Shown: piece after piece, positions 1 to 23,024 of the stretch
Position numbering within the stretch: the first letter of the stretch is position 1
Layout of the letters: the number at the start of each line of letters is the position of its first letter
Assembly: GCA_025642075.2 (NCBI GenBank)
Contig: JAODUO010000181.1
Location: 261,001-325,000 of the forward strand
Reading direction: 5' to 3'
DNA length: 64,000 nt
DNA from: Ridgeia piscesae
Lineage: Eukaryota > Annelida > Polychaeta > Sabellida > Siboglinidae
Made by a program: the position numbers and the translations under genes
Notes under the pieces: model-generated
The model's database searches: none
What the model saw: the letters and a program-made list of their open reading frames with translations, nothing else
What the model was told of the DNA's origin: nothing

Positions 1-1
1 A

Positions 2-1967
2 GATCAAGAACATGCGTCGCCGGCAGAACCCGATAGAGCAACGTCGCCACCGGGGTCAATTCCGGTTACCGACGTCCCCGTGTTGGCAGCAACTGCGCCG
101 ACGACGCCTGCGCTTGCGCCTGCGCATGCGCTGTCGCAAGGTCCGTCTGAGGAATTATCGGACACTCTAACACTGACAACGTCAGAGGAAACTCCAGACC
201 TGTCGGCCACGCCCACAATGGCGTCACTTCCGATTGGCAGCGAATTGGTGTCGATAACAGTAGAACCTGCGGCCTTGATGTCCTCCGCGCCCATCAAGAT
301 GCCCTCCCCGCCCGCAAGGGTGCTCTCCCCGCCAGACAGGAAGTCCTCCCCGCCAGACAGGAAGTACTCTCCGCCAGACAGGAAGTCCTCCCCGCCAGAC
401 AGGAAGTACTCTCCGCCAGACAGGAAGTCCTCCCCGCCAGACAGGAAGTCCTCCCCGCCAGACAGGAAGTACTCTCCGCCAGACAGGAAGTCCTCCCCGC
501 CAGACAGGAAGTCCTCCCCGCCAGACAGGAAGTCCTCCGCCAGACAGGAAGTCCTCCCCGCCAGACAGGAAGTCCTCCCCGCCAGACAGGAAGTCCTCCC
601 CGCCCGACAGGAAGTCCTCCCCGCCCGACAGGAAGTCCTCTCAGCCCGCGTCTCAGACATCATCGAAAGAGAAAACTCCAGACTTGTCGGCCACGTCCAC
701 AACGGGGTCACTTCCGATTGGCGGCGAATCGGTGTCGGTTCCGATAACAGTAGAACCTGCGGCGTTGATGTCTTCCGAGCCCATCAAGATGTCCTCCCCG
801 CTCGACAGGAAGTCCTCCCTGTCCGACAGGAAGTCCTCTCTGTCTGACAGGAAGTCTTCCTTGTCCGACAGGAAGTCCTCCCTGTCCGACAGGAAGCCCT
901 CCCAGCCCGCGTCTCAGACATCGTCGAAAGAGAAAATTCCAGACCTGTCGGCCACGCCCACAACGGCGTCACTTCCGATTGGCGGCGAATCGGTGTCGGC
1001 TCCGATAACACTAGAACCTACGCCGGTGATGTCCTCCGAGCCCATCAAGATGCCCTCCCCGCTCGACAGGAAGTCCTCCCCGCCAGACAGGAAGTCCTCC
1101 CAGCCCGCGTCTCAGACCTCATCGAAAGAAAAAACTCCTGATCTGTCGGCCACGCCCACAACGGCGTCACTTCCGATTGACGGCGAATCGGTGTCGGCTC
1201 CGATATCAGTAGAACCTACGCCGGTGATGTCCTCCGAGCCCATCAAGATGCCCTCTCCCCCTGAAAGGATGTCCTCCCAGCCCGCGTCTCAGACCTCATC
1301 GAAAGAGAAAATTCCAGACCTGTCGGCCACGTCCACAACGGCGTCACTTCCGATTGGCGGCGAATCGGTGTCGGCTCCGATAACAGTAGAACCTGCAGCC
1401 TTGTCTTCCCCAACCGTCAAGACTCCCTCCCCGCCCGCCAGGAAGCCTCCCAAGCCCGCGTCTCATACCTCGTCGGAAGACGCCAAATCACCGGAACCAC
1501 CGGTGAAACAACGCTCGTCGCCCAAGCCCATGGCGGCACCCAGACCGGCCAGGTCGAGGCGGTCTATGACCCCTGACGTTCGGCTAACTCCGCCTGCGAG
1601 CGACATTGGTCCACGAAAACCATCGGCGAGAGACGTCCGCCACTCCGTCGCTGGATCGTTGCTGGCGGGAGGACACGTGGACAACGTCACGTACACCCTA
1701 AACGACTCGCCCATCTTCTCCGTGCCGCGATACACCACGCCGGTGTCTCCGGCCGGGAGCACGGTGAGCGACCTGCACCCGTACACGGCCGAGGAGCTGG
1801 CGGCGCGTGGAGGCCGCAACTCGCCCGGCACCGTCTCCGCCGGCGGACCGCGGAAGACGTCCATGGGTAGGAAGTCGTTGGCTTCATCGGCCTCCTCAAA
1901 AAGCTCCAAGCGCAGTAGCAGCGAACTGGTCGATATCCCGGCGGACGACGACGAAGAGAAGCCGTAG
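2..1967 (+). CDS. 3' part of a Pro/Ser-rich repetitive protein gene (partial, frame broken)
   Basis: The frame is already open at base 2, so the gene starts outside the window. It is read in one frame to about 538 and in another from about 540 to a stop at 1965-1967. The switch lies in a 19-bp unit (530-548) inside an array of 21-bp units that encode K-S-S-P-P-D-R. Five copies of a roughly 40-residue block (core PDLSATPTTASLPIGGES, ending MSSEPIKM) start near 199, 681, 943, 1140 and 1318, each followed by a variable number of 7-residue units. The last 170 residues are non-repetitive, Ser/Arg/Pro-rich, and end in DDDEEKP. There are no cysteines, membrane segment or known fold; it is probably a disordered region or cytoplasmic tail. 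I do not recognise the family. Without the frame switch, the upstream frame stops at 845-847. The break may be a real allele, a pseudogene mutation or an assembly error. Confidence 0.6.
327..640 (+). repeat. 21-bp coding minisatellite (KSSPPDR)n
   Basis: About 15 tandem units of AAGTCCTCCCCGCCAGACAGG, with AAGTACTCTCCG variants interspersed. One unit at 530-548 is 19 bp and lacks two C. Further diverged units (CTCGACAGG, CTGTCCGACAGG) occur at 797-900 and 1060-1095. The 21-bp length preserves frame, so copy-number change alters protein length in 7-residue steps. Confidence 0.9.
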
Positions 1968-2249
1968 CGGGACTAGAAGCGAAGAGAAGCCGTAGCGACG
2001 AGTACTGGCACGTTGCGTGCGTGACAGATATACATGTGTGTCATGCCGAACGAAATGTTTTGTGTCTTTGCTGAAACTTGCACGCTCACTGATCCCGTTG
2101 GATCGGAGGTGGACGTTTGTCGTTGAATACCTCGCTCGAATTGTTCTGACATTTGTTTGTGAACACGTGCCGGATAGGCGATTTTGTCTTCTTCGTCACA
2201 GAAGAATGTGCCGAGATTTAAGAGTACCGCAATGTAGCGCATATGCTGT

Positions 2250-2255
2250 AATAAA
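2250..2255 (+). terminator. candidate polyadenylation signal AATAAA
   Basis: AATAAA lies 283 bases after the stop codon of the Pro/Ser-rich gene. It is the first canonical hexamer I see after the stop. Cleavage site not verifiable. Confidence 0.4.
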
Positions 2256-2309
2256 TAATTTACCTGGCTTGGTATGTCAATTTCAGATTCGACTATATGG
2301 GCTTATCAA

Positions 2310-2490
2310 AGGTAAAGGTAATTACTTATCCAATGCAGTATCCAATCCTCAGGACTGATCAAGGCAGTTTAATAATTAATCGAACACCATTTCGACTTCC
2401 CTGGGTAGCTGCAAATAGCTGTTTGTACAGCCAGTAATACCCACCACAGTCTATAGCCAGGTACTCTTTCATACAGCTATGTGCACTTAT
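2310..2490. mobile_element. SINE body fragment
   Basis: Shares two blocks with the better preserved element at 21726-21957: CAGTATCCA...TCAGGAC near the start and GTCTATAGCCAGGTACTC followed by ACAGCT near the end. The tRNA-like head is absent here. Sequence similarity is by eye. Confidence 0.5.
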
Positions 2491-2591
2491 ATGTAGGCAT
2501 ATATTGGTGTTTCGTGAAATTGTGAAAGTGAAATAGTATTAGTGAAGTAAAATTTCTGATTACATACCTGATAATTTACAACCACCTCAAC

Positions 2592-2640
2592 GTTTCAGCC
2601 ACCATCGTTCCACGAGTTCCGGAAAAATGGTGGCTGAAAC
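2592..2640. repeat. 14-bp perfect inverted repeat
   Basis: GTTTCAGCCACCAT at 2592-2605 is matched by its reverse complement at 2627-2640, with a 21-base loop. The pairing extends imperfectly outward. It lies in gene-free DNA; in the remainder of 2500-3110 I see nothing else I can support. Confidence 0.6.
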
Positions 2641-3109
2641 ATTGAAATGAGTAGAAATTATTAGTTACGTACTTCGAGACACAAAAGAGCCACTTTTATC
2701 AGGCTAACAAGTATCAAAGCATATCAAAATACAATCCAACCAATGAGATGTACACTGTCGACTTCGGAGAACGATGTGAACTGGCCCAGACAGCGCCTCT
2801 CACGGGGGAAGGAGGAGGTGTGGAGAGACTCCATCACTGCGGGGTGCCCTCACGCAACACCTGCTGCGATTAAGTTGTCCGGCTGGCCACAACTTGGGAA
2901 GGCCATGTTGAACGATAATTACCTGCCCAGTCATGCACACTTTGGTTGGGAGAGAGGCGCGGATTTGAATGGGATGAGCCGTAGATGACGCTGTTTCCTC
3001 TGTGAAAACATGGACATGTGCTTAGGTGGTTTCCTCCAAACAGCCCAAACTTAGGCTAACGCAGGAGTTGTCCTTCTCTAGAATTAGTGAGTCCACTACA
3101 GGTTACACA

Positions 3110-3260
3110 TTTATCCCGTAAGGGCCAGGGAGCTTTTACTTCCCCTGGCATAAACACCAGACAGAAGCGACGACCGGCATTTTTCGAATCGGCGGTAAGT
3201 GGGATTGAACCACCATCCCCTCGATTGACAGACCACCGCTCCCGATTCTAAGATTTGTTC
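3110..3260 (-). mobile_element. tRNA-derived SINE (type 1)
   Basis: Read on the minus strand there is a perfect RNA polymerase III B box, GGTTCAATCCC (complement at 3201-3211). It is preceded by a tRNA-like segment with GAGCGGTGG and followed by a body rich in CCTGG/CAGG palindromes. Box A is degenerate. It is different in sequence from the SINE at 21.7 kb. Confidence 0.5.
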
Positions 3261-3299
3261 AAATCGCTGCGCACTAATATTTGGGTTTAACATGCTTTT

Positions 3300-3655
3300 A
3301 TAGAGTCTAGATTACGTATTTTTTAAATACGTAAATAATAGGTTTTGACGTGAGCCATATATGCGAATGTCGTTGACAATTAAAAGTAATATAACCCATC
3401 ATCGCATTTATAAATTCCACTTTTTGACATCAAGTTTGGAATTCGAAGTTCTTGAGCTATGAAAATAATACTAACATTCTTTGCTGGGCGTCATTTTCGA
3501 AGAAGGTGGATATTACAAAAATGGTGGCTATTTGCACGTTAATGTAGGTCAAACATAATTCTAATTTAAATAATCACGTATAAAACTATACGTTTTGGCG
3601 TCAACTTTGTAGTTCTCGTTTATGCAGTTCTCTAGATAGACAAACAGTAGGCTTC
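3300..3655. repeat. dispersed repeat family 1, copy 1
   Basis: The stretch containing GGATATTACAAAAATGG, then CACGTATAAAACTATACGTTTTGGCG and TTCTCTAGATAGA aligns by eye with 8600-8760 (GGATATTACAAAATGGCG, CACGTCTAAAAATCC, TTCTTAAGATATAGAT). Copies also share AAATGTCGTTGA-type segments nearby. No coding capacity; probably a decayed non-autonomous transposon. Confidence 0.45.
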
Positions 3656-3659
3656 GTCA

Positions 3660-3900
3660 AATAACGTAACACAAAGCCCTGCGCTGGCTGGAAATCTGAA
3701 CACGCACCCGCCCCGCGTATTACAACTCAGCGCGCAGCCCGCCCCGCATATTGTGCCACCTCTTGGCCCGCAGCCCGCCCCATACCGCAGGAAGTTGGCC
3801 TGCAGACCAGCCCGCACAGCATCCATGCCCACAGCCCGCCCCTCAGTAACTTGGCCCGCAGCCCGCCCCGATGTAATTTGTCAAACGTCAGCCCGCAGGC
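3660..3900. repeat. GCCCGC-rich dispersed repeat, copy 1
   Basis: Blocks of GCCCGCAGCCCGCCCCGC alternate with AT-rich spacers (ATATTG, TTACAACTCAGC, CTGGAAATCTGA). The same alternating pattern, with CTGG(A)AA(A)TCTGAGCCCGC at the left and TCCTGGCCCGCAGCCCG at the right, recurs at 6240-6360 and 7218-7375. A short CCGCCCCGCCCCG block is at 4860-4878. Confidence 0.75.
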
Positions 3901-6070
3901 CATACCAGATTGAACAGATAATCTAGAATAACTAAAAATAAATCATCTTTATTGATCTTACTTAATTTATTTACTACATTTCATTATATAGTTACATTAA
4001 AAAAAAATTGGGTATGAGAATTAGTAAATGGCAAGTTATATTTTATATTCACCTGTCTTTTGTAACCAGTTAATAAATTGACATCCAGTTAAACATATTT
4101 TTCAGTCAGATAAAATAATTATGTTGGAAATCACTGTGGTCATTCACTATAACAGCATTGAGCATATAGGAGAAGCTAAACTCAACTAGCCACTTGTCAC
4201 CTGTGACCAAGGTGCATCCAGCAGTAATTAGAAGTAACAGGCCTATTTGCAGCGGCCAGCCTGTCGTTTGATCCTGACTTGCCCGCTTCGAACGAGCCCT
4301 GCAGATGGCAGCTGCTAAGCCATGCTATTGTGTTAGTGCCTCGGTGGTGGTGCAAACTATTAATATAATAATAATAATAGTTTATTTCACTCTCTCTGGG
4401 CAATCGTAGATATTGAAATGGGCACATAAAACATGCAAAGTATATTTGTTAAAATAGATTCAAATAATATATAATTTAAGACATTAGCGTAAATATAAAT
4501 TATAATGTATCTATAAAATATGTATCTATAACACTAATTAAAATAATTTAAGACATTAAAACATATTTTATGTTAAAATGTTACGCCGACAAGTCAATGC
4601 ATTTGACTAAACTTATAAAAAAATAATAAATAGTTTAACACATTAAAATAAATAGATCTAAAAATAAATTAAGGCTTTACAATATTTTACACATATCCAC
4701 ATCAGCATGCACGAAAGTTTGTTAAGAGTCACTGTGAGTTCTTTTGGTTGAACAGACACCAGTTAATGAAACAGTAATCAAAACTATTTGCTGCAGGGAA
4801 GGAATGGGCATCCCAAGCCAGGTAGGAAATATTATGATAAGTACATTGGGCACAGGTATCCCGCCCCGCCCCGCCCCGCTTAAGCTATGTGAATGACGTT
4901 AACAGGTGGATGATTCCAGAGTTTCGATACATTTCAGGATACGAAACTAGAACAAACTATTCATTTTAAGTTCAATTTAACATTGTTATTGTCTTTTGGA
5001 TATTTCTCCATGAAAATATGTCATGTGCATCGATCAAAACCCAACTATAATATTTCAATAAAGTTGATATGTCAAAACAATTATGTCAGTTCTGTTATGG
5101 GACAAAAGACTGTTTTCTTCCCCAATAATTCCATCCACCAAAGCAAATTTATTAAAACTTCAGCATTAAATTCCTACTTCTATTATTTGTAAATTAATCG
5201 ACATTTTTGGTGGATGGAGATATATTTAGGGGTAGATACAGACAAATTAAGAGTGCTTCGTAATATAATTCTGACACACAGTGTAAATGGGCGTCATACT
5301 ATATGTCAGCAATGATGTAATCCACAAAGCCCTATATGAAAAATCAATTCTAATACTATGGGTCTAACAAGTTTACTGATAGACATTTCCCTATATGAAT
5401 ATATTTTCTGTAGCGTAACAGCGCTGACACGTTGCATTTGTTATGTTGGAATGTTTATTCAAAATAAACTAATACTAAAATTATGACCATCCAACCAAGC
5501 AAAGAGTGTGTATTTATTTCGTCCCCGAGAAGGAGCTGATAAACACTGCGAAGTTCTTCGTCTGTCTGTACTGTGAAGTTCGGCCATTACTGAAGAAATG
5601 AAACCATGTTACATTCACGTACTTGATCACATATTGAAGATAGCACCAGGTTTCACAAGGCTCGTGCTGTTTGAATCTGGTATGGTGCGAAATGGGAGTA
5701 TTTTACTGACGTGGATGTACACCACTCCGGTGTGCATAGTGACTTGCCGGTGGGAGCCCCAAAATGAACAGCCTTGATCCCTTTGTGTACATGCATATAG
5801 TTCTTCCCTCCCCCTGTCGGAGATTACCCCTCTACCCTGTAACCAATTATGGAGCATCGAACACGCCTCCCTCTGGGTTTATTTCCCGAATACACGACAA
5901 ACGGTAAGAATGGGCTATGGCATGTTTCTTAAAGCTTATTTTACTTCCTTTCTCACCGCTATAAACCTTTTACTGCGATGTACGTCCCTTCGGAAGATGT
6001 AAGTAATTGGTTTATTTCTAACCACAATAATTATGAATTACAAATCACGGTGTTGGTGGAAAGGGGGTTA
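3901..6070. other. AT-rich intergenic DNA, no gene seen
   Basis: AT-rich, with a short AATAAT run near 4360 and many stops in all frames. Small open frames here have no recognisable domain, splice pattern or composition bias. Nothing further can be supported apart from the GCCCC block at 4860. Confidence 0.5.
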
Positions 6071-6093
6071 ACAGAGGTTTAATATTTATATAT

Positions 6094-6239
<146 letters not shown>

Positions 6240-6360
6240 GCACACTAAGGCACTGCGCGGGCTGGAAATCTGAGCCCGCAGCCCGCCCCGCAAATTACAA
6301 TTCAGCCCGCACCACCCCACATATTGGTCATCTCCTGGCCCGCAGCCCGCCCCGCGATTA
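6240..6360. repeat. GCCCGC-rich dispersed repeat, copy 2
   Basis: Starts CACTGCGCGGGCTGGAAATC and ends GGCCCGCAGCCCGCCCCGCG, matching copies 1 and 3 in order of blocks. It abuts the CA microsatellite directly. Confidence 0.75.
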
Positions 6361-7217
6361 TTAAATACTTATTAATATATTACAGCCAATATCTTGTAAC
6401 AAATGTTATGATAAATACATTGGACAAGGTTATCAAGCAATGCCAATGTGAGATCATTCAGGCCTTGTTTAGTAATATTTACACAAATTAGCACCTGTGG
6501 GTACTGGGCAATAAAACTGGACACCACCAGCCTGCTGACTGCCTTTGTGTGTTAGAGAAGGTCTGGCTCAGATAAGCAAGCCCTTTGTCCAAGCCAGGTA
6601 TCCCAAATTAAGTAGGTCTCCTTGGGAGTTGTTCAAACATCACTCAGCCTAGTAAGACAGGGCAGCCTGGTGAATGGTGATACTGGTTTTAAAAGGGAGA
6701 ACCCAAATCAACTTGGCAGTTAACTATGTCTGTCATTATTGCTATGATTGTGTAAAAAGGGCAGTCTGTAGCGATCTGTGCCACATAACATTATTTTGCT
6801 ACCTTATTTCTGACTGTTGCCAAATATTAAAAACATTTTTTATGGTGCTCCTGTATGCAAGACCAAACCTTTATAATTTTATTAACTAGACAGTGTCTGA
6901 ATAACATTATTTTGTGACCTTATTTCTTGTGACTTTCCTAGGTAAACTGTAATTTTTTATGTGATTTCTTTTACTGTGAATTGTTGTATGTACACTGTAA
7001 TGAATGACTAAAGCTGGCAGGGCAAAACAACAAAACAGTGAAATATTATGAATGTTTGCAACAGTGTTATCAAACTGTTCTGTTATCAGCACGCATGCAC
7101 AGCATATATTCATCGCAAACGTGTAGTCGTGCAAGCAACACACAGTGTCACACACACAAAGAGCTATCAGGTAATCCAACAACTAATAGGCACAAACAAT
7201 ATGCAAATTTTGAGAGA
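6361..7217. other. intergenic DNA, no gene seen
   Basis: I see no exon with convincing splice sites, no RNA gene and no transposon domain in this AT-rich stretch. Short open frames are not distinctive. Confidence 0.45.
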
Positions 7218-7375
7218 AACTGCGCGGGCTGAAAAAGCTGAGCCCGCACCCGCCCCGCAACTATATCAATCGGACCGGCCCGCCCCGCCCCGCATATTTT
7301 AACATATCCTGGCCCGCAGCCCGGCCCGGCCCGCACCGCACTGGTCTGGCCCGCAGCCCGCACCGCCTCGCAACA
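7218..7375. repeat. GCCCGC-rich dispersed repeat, copy 3
   Basis: Starts CTGCGCGGGCTGAAAAAGCT and runs through several CCGCCCCGC and GGCCCGCAGCCCG blocks. The most GC-rich of the three copies, in otherwise AT-rich DNA. Confidence 0.75.
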
Positions 7376-7794
7376 AATCAAACATCCAGCCCAATAATGT
7401 TGACATATCATGACAAGTACAACATCGAGCCGTACGGAAACACATTCCATGAAAACAATCACATTTTCAGGGTTTATACGTTTTACCAAAAATATAATTC
7501 ATCATTTGCATGAAGAATATCAACATACATATCGAACAAAAGCATCACGTTTCAAATATAATGTGTTTAAATATTTATTTATGACGCTTAAACGAGCATG
7601 AAATATTGGTACCGGGCGTAACACGCGATAATTAAATTGTGTAATTATATACCTGGCATTTGGTGAATTCTCGGATTTAAATGAATAGATTTTGACAATT
7701 CATCCATCAGATTATACATGTTATAGCTACCAGGTTTAATGGAAATCGAAGAAAATTGCATTTCCAACGCCAACTGTCAGACTTTTTTTAGACA

Positions 7795-8157
7795 ATGGCT
7801 CATATGTAGTTGTCGGCGAAATCAATGTGAATAATGCATTCGTCTGTCTCAAGGGTGTCGTATTTCTCTGTATTGTTGGCGGATGTTGAAGACATGGCGA
7901 GAAAAGCGTTCCATGCTTTGCTGGAAGGTTTCTAACATTTCTTGCATGGGCTGAGTTTTGGTTTCATTGACAGTGATGATATAACCATTCTCGTCAGCAG
8001 TTGCCTTCCACAGGAGGTGTTTCACAAGATTCTCGGGGTCATACGGTGTGGGTATCTCGATGATATCATGCATGCAGTCTTCACACTCCCTGTAAATGTA
8101 GGCTGTGGGATCACAGTTTAGTGATGCTGCTGTTGTTTGATCCATATCGCTCATCAT
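7795..8157 (-). pseudogene. decayed DNA-transposon-like ORF fragment
   Basis: The minus strand encodes 102 residues starting MMSDMDQTTAASLN, with CxxC in RECEDCMHD and a helical segment near the end, then a stop. A one-base frame change at about 7860 restores a reading frame through ETDECIIHIDFADNY, after which it stops again. The HIDFxxNY motif is one I associate with uncharacterised repetitive transposon-encoded proteins of marine invertebrates; that link is from memory and weak. The frameshift shows the copy is dead. Confidence 0.4.
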
Positions 8158-8319
8158 TTCTCTGCTATAAACTGTAAGCTATCATGTTGCTTAGAGGTTT
8201 GCAGATATTTGGCTGTGGGACGCAAGACCCAGAAAGGTCGCAGAGCACATAAAAGGGAGTACGAGAGCGTCATGTGTGCATGTTTAACCTTGAACGTAAG
8301 GTACAGTGTTTTCAATGTA

Positions 8320-8544
8320 TCATAGACTAGTCGTCTCTATTTCTTGATCTTCTGTTTCGTGACTGTTTATTTTTTGCCAATTGTGCTCCTGGAGACATCG
8401 TCTCCTCTCATAGAAACCGCGAACCTCTTTCTTTATGTGTTCTTTGTACACTTTTGCTTTAGAATTGCGTGACTGTGTCTTCTCCTTGAAAACCCGAAAG
8501 TTTGTTAAGTTTAGTGTAGATATATCCAATGATGCAATGGGCAA
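8320..8544 (-). other. open frame of 74 codons, possibly part of the same dead transposon
   Basis: Minus-strand frame upstream of the transposon fragment and in the same orientation. It encodes a charged, Lys/Glu-rich peptide (FKEKTQSRNSKAKVYKEHIK) without a known domain. Composition looks coding-like, but there is no promoter or splice evidence. Confidence 0.25.
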
Positions 8545-8579
8545 TAGCTTTCCGCTCTCTCGCGACTGGTGTTGACATT

Positions 8580-9110
8580 TGAACGTTTCGCAGCATGTTT
8601 AGAAATAATGGATATTACAAAATGGCGAATATTTAAAAGTTTATGAAGGTTAAAATAAGACAAATTAAATTACCACGTCTAAAAATCCTACATTTTAACA
8701 TGAACCCTGTCAATATTGCTTACGTCGTTCTTAAGATATAGATATAATAGGCTTAACATCTTTATAAATAGCGAATATATTGAAATGTCGTTGAAAGTGA
8801 ATATACCATTTTGGACAACGTTATCCACCAAGCTAGCAAACGCCTTAGACACAACTGCTCTATACGACACAGTGTTTTAAATATTGTTACGTTTGTATTG
8901 AAGATCGCCATCCTTTAAAAGTGGCGGACGCGAAAGCCGGAGAAGTTAAACAATTATATTTACGAAATATCGTTCCCAATAACACACAACATATACATAC
9001 CACGATTTTATATGTCTATATGCCGCAGTTATTAAGATAAGGGAAATTGAATTTGGAAGCCATTTTGAAAATGGCCGAGATGTGTTAGCCTTTTTGATAA
9101 TTCCATCTTG
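8580..9110. repeat. dispersed repeat family 1, copy 2
   Basis: Matches the 3300-3655 repeat in several ordered blocks (ATATTACAAAATGGCG, CACGTCTAAAA, TTCTTAAGATATAG). Segments around 8900-9070 with AAATGGCC/GTGGCGGAC look like further diverged units of the same family. Confidence 0.4.
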
Positions 9111-9765
9111 TGCATCTAAAGTTATATATGTACATTCAAACTTTCTTAAGTAGCGATTTATATGGACCCACTGGGAAGATCCTGGACTTGATAGTTCTTT
9201 CTATCTGGTGTCTAGACTCCCTATATCTTATGCCAAAGGAGTATAAAATATTCCGCATGGAAATAGATAAACCATATAAGTGGAATTACTGAGCCAAAGT
9301 CTTATTCCTTGAACCCCCGATGCAGAGTAATTAGCCAAGTGATTGTGTGCAACCAAGCAATGTGTACAAATAAATGACACTATGCATTTCTAATACAAAT
9401 ATTACACTGACATATTTCCAAATAAGTGTGTAGTTATTAAGCGACATAAAGATGCAACTGTTTGCCTACAGAGCATTTATATCGTTCCCATATGTAATGC
9501 GATGACCTGTACCCTTAGTTTACGTGTCCCCGTTTCGATATTGAAAAAAATTACGAGCCGTTAACATAATCCGGTTCCGTAATTTCTTGGCAGCCGAATA
9601 CGTTGAATTATCTTACGGCATGACGTCATAACAATAACGCATAAAAACAGAGAGGAGCAAAGCTTCCGGGGGCAATATTGGAAGAAAAAGCTATTCAGAT
9701 TTGTCATATTGTCACCCCGTACTGACATGTTGCGCTTCATCTGAATAGCAAGAACCGGCAACAGA
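9111..9765. other. intergenic DNA upstream of gene A; candidate promoter region
   Basis: I see no exon. A TATA-like CATAAAAA lies near 9639, roughly 130 bases before the predicted gene A start codon. This is weak evidence for a promoter. Confidence 0.25.
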
Positions 9766-21360
<11,595 letters not shown>

Positions 21361-21665
21361 CATTCGCGACATCTGAATACAATTCCAGCGAACTTGGGCC
21401 GATGGAGACGGCAGAAGTGGCTGTGGCGTCGGAGCAGACACTACTCGGCAAATTAATTTTGTTTCACGTGCGGCGTTTATTTCCCGGATGTACCAGCCCC
21501 GCACTGGACGGTTTGCCTTGCTGGCCGTAAGAACGGCGATAGGTGGCGCACATGGTCGTTGAGTTACGGCCGATGAATTTTAGTTCTTTCTTTACGCGAC
21601 ATTTTCTATACTGGAATGTCGTGGGGTTATATCAGGGGTGCGTCACTGCGATGCCGGTGTTCATA

Positions 21666-21671
21666 AATAAA
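21666..21671 (+). terminator. gene A polyadenylation signal AATAAA
   Basis: AATAAA 306 bases after the gene A stop codon, followed by T-rich DNA (TGTGTGTTGTGTTTTTT near 21705). Confidence 0.6.
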
Positions 21672-21725
21672 ACTTTATGAATCAACCGTGAGATATGTGT
21701 GTCTGTGTGTTGTGTTTTTTGGCAA

Positions 21726-21957
21726 GGCAAGTAAAAAGCAGGTTCTTATATAGCGCAGTATCCAGTCTTCAGGACCGTACACATATTCACCATTGTCTAT
21801 AGCCAGGTACTCATGTATACAGCTGAGTGAACTGGAGCAATGTAGAGTGAAAAAACTTCCCCAAGGTTTTAACACCGCAGCAAAGGATACGAACCCGGGT
21901 TCTCGTAGTCGAGAGTACGAAGCTCTACCTCTGAGCCATTGCGCTCTACCTGTTGGT
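21726..21957 (-). mobile_element. tRNA-derived SINE (type 2)
   Basis: On the minus strand: TGGCTCAGAGGTAGAGC (A box) and GGGTTCGTATCC (B box) with tRNA-like spacing, then a body shared with 2310-2490 (GAGTACCTGGCTATAGAC, GTCCTGAAGACTGGATACTG). Head near 21955, tail near 21726. Confidence 0.7.
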
Positions 21958-21959
21958 GC

Positions 21960-22970
21960 AGGAAATAAAAACAATGATATATAATAATATATGTTTTTGC
22001 CTGACTAAAGGTCCATTTTACTAACATTCTTAAAAACTCATCACCGCCATTTTAGTCTTTAAAATCGATTTCGCTCCTTATTAATGATCGTGACATCATC
22101 GCGTATACATGAAAACTGTCAACACCAGGACAAACATTCGGTATTGGCTGTTTGCACTTTATAAAAGCTCTTTGGATCGTGTATTGTGGTGATGTACTGT
22201 TGCAGTATAAATCTTTGGAATGTCGGACATTCAATTGGAATATCCCCTTGTTACGCCATATTCCCTATTTAATATTGTCCACGAAACATTTACCCAGTCA
22301 ACAACATGGTCCGCTTTAGTGAGCGACTTTTTGAAGAACCAATCACGTCCCAGGTTTATACACAACACCTCATAGCAACCGAGTCTGAGTGAAACACATG
22401 TGACGGGGACATCTTTAGAACTAGATTGGGCACACCCATCTCACTCTATGCGCGACTCTCGATCGCAGAAATATGGGTTCCAGCGCTAGTATCGTCGGGT
22501 TCCTTTCCAATTAATACGTAAACAGATACAAGTTTCAATAGTAACACACAGGAAAACGTTGCTAAAGCAACCACATGAGGAACCATAACGACAAACCAGG
22601 CGAGAGGGGGTCTCTACTCAAAATGCACGCTATTTTCTCTGCGATTTTATTAATTAAACACTGTCCTACCCCCGACATTATATTCCATTAGCATTATACT
22701 ATAATTAATTTTACGAATTACGAACGCATCCATTCACATTTTTTGGCAAATTACATGCGTTTTGGACGAGCTGAAAAACCACTGCTATTTGCCAATATAC
22801 AAAATATTATAAAACAGCCATAAAACAACTGATCCTGGCTGAGGCTCAACAACGACTCTCGTCACGTCACGTCACGTCACGTAAGTTCATCGTGTTGGTA
22901 ATGATCTGATTACTGAACAGCATAACTTTAACAAGATTTAACAAGATTGCCACCTAGAGATCCAACTCTA
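21960..22970. other. intergenic DNA, no gene seen
   Basis: Unique-looking sequence. A small (GTCAC)4 run occurs at 22860-22880. No exon or RNA gene supported. Confidence 0.4.
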
Positions 22971-23024
22971 GATGGCAGGTGGACTAGGAAGCCATTTGGC
23001 TTATCGAGAGTCCAACCTATCTAT

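Noticed and set aside
784..1909. Minus-strand open frames opposite the Pro/Ser-rich gene
   Set aside because: High GC and the stop-free 21-bp repeat explain them; they lack domains, and the plus strand has the consistent repeat and stop-codon structure.
21726..21957. Functional tRNA gene
   Set aside because: The A and B boxes deviate from consensus, no proper acceptor stem is seen, and the body continues into sequence shared with 2310-2490, so it is a SINE.
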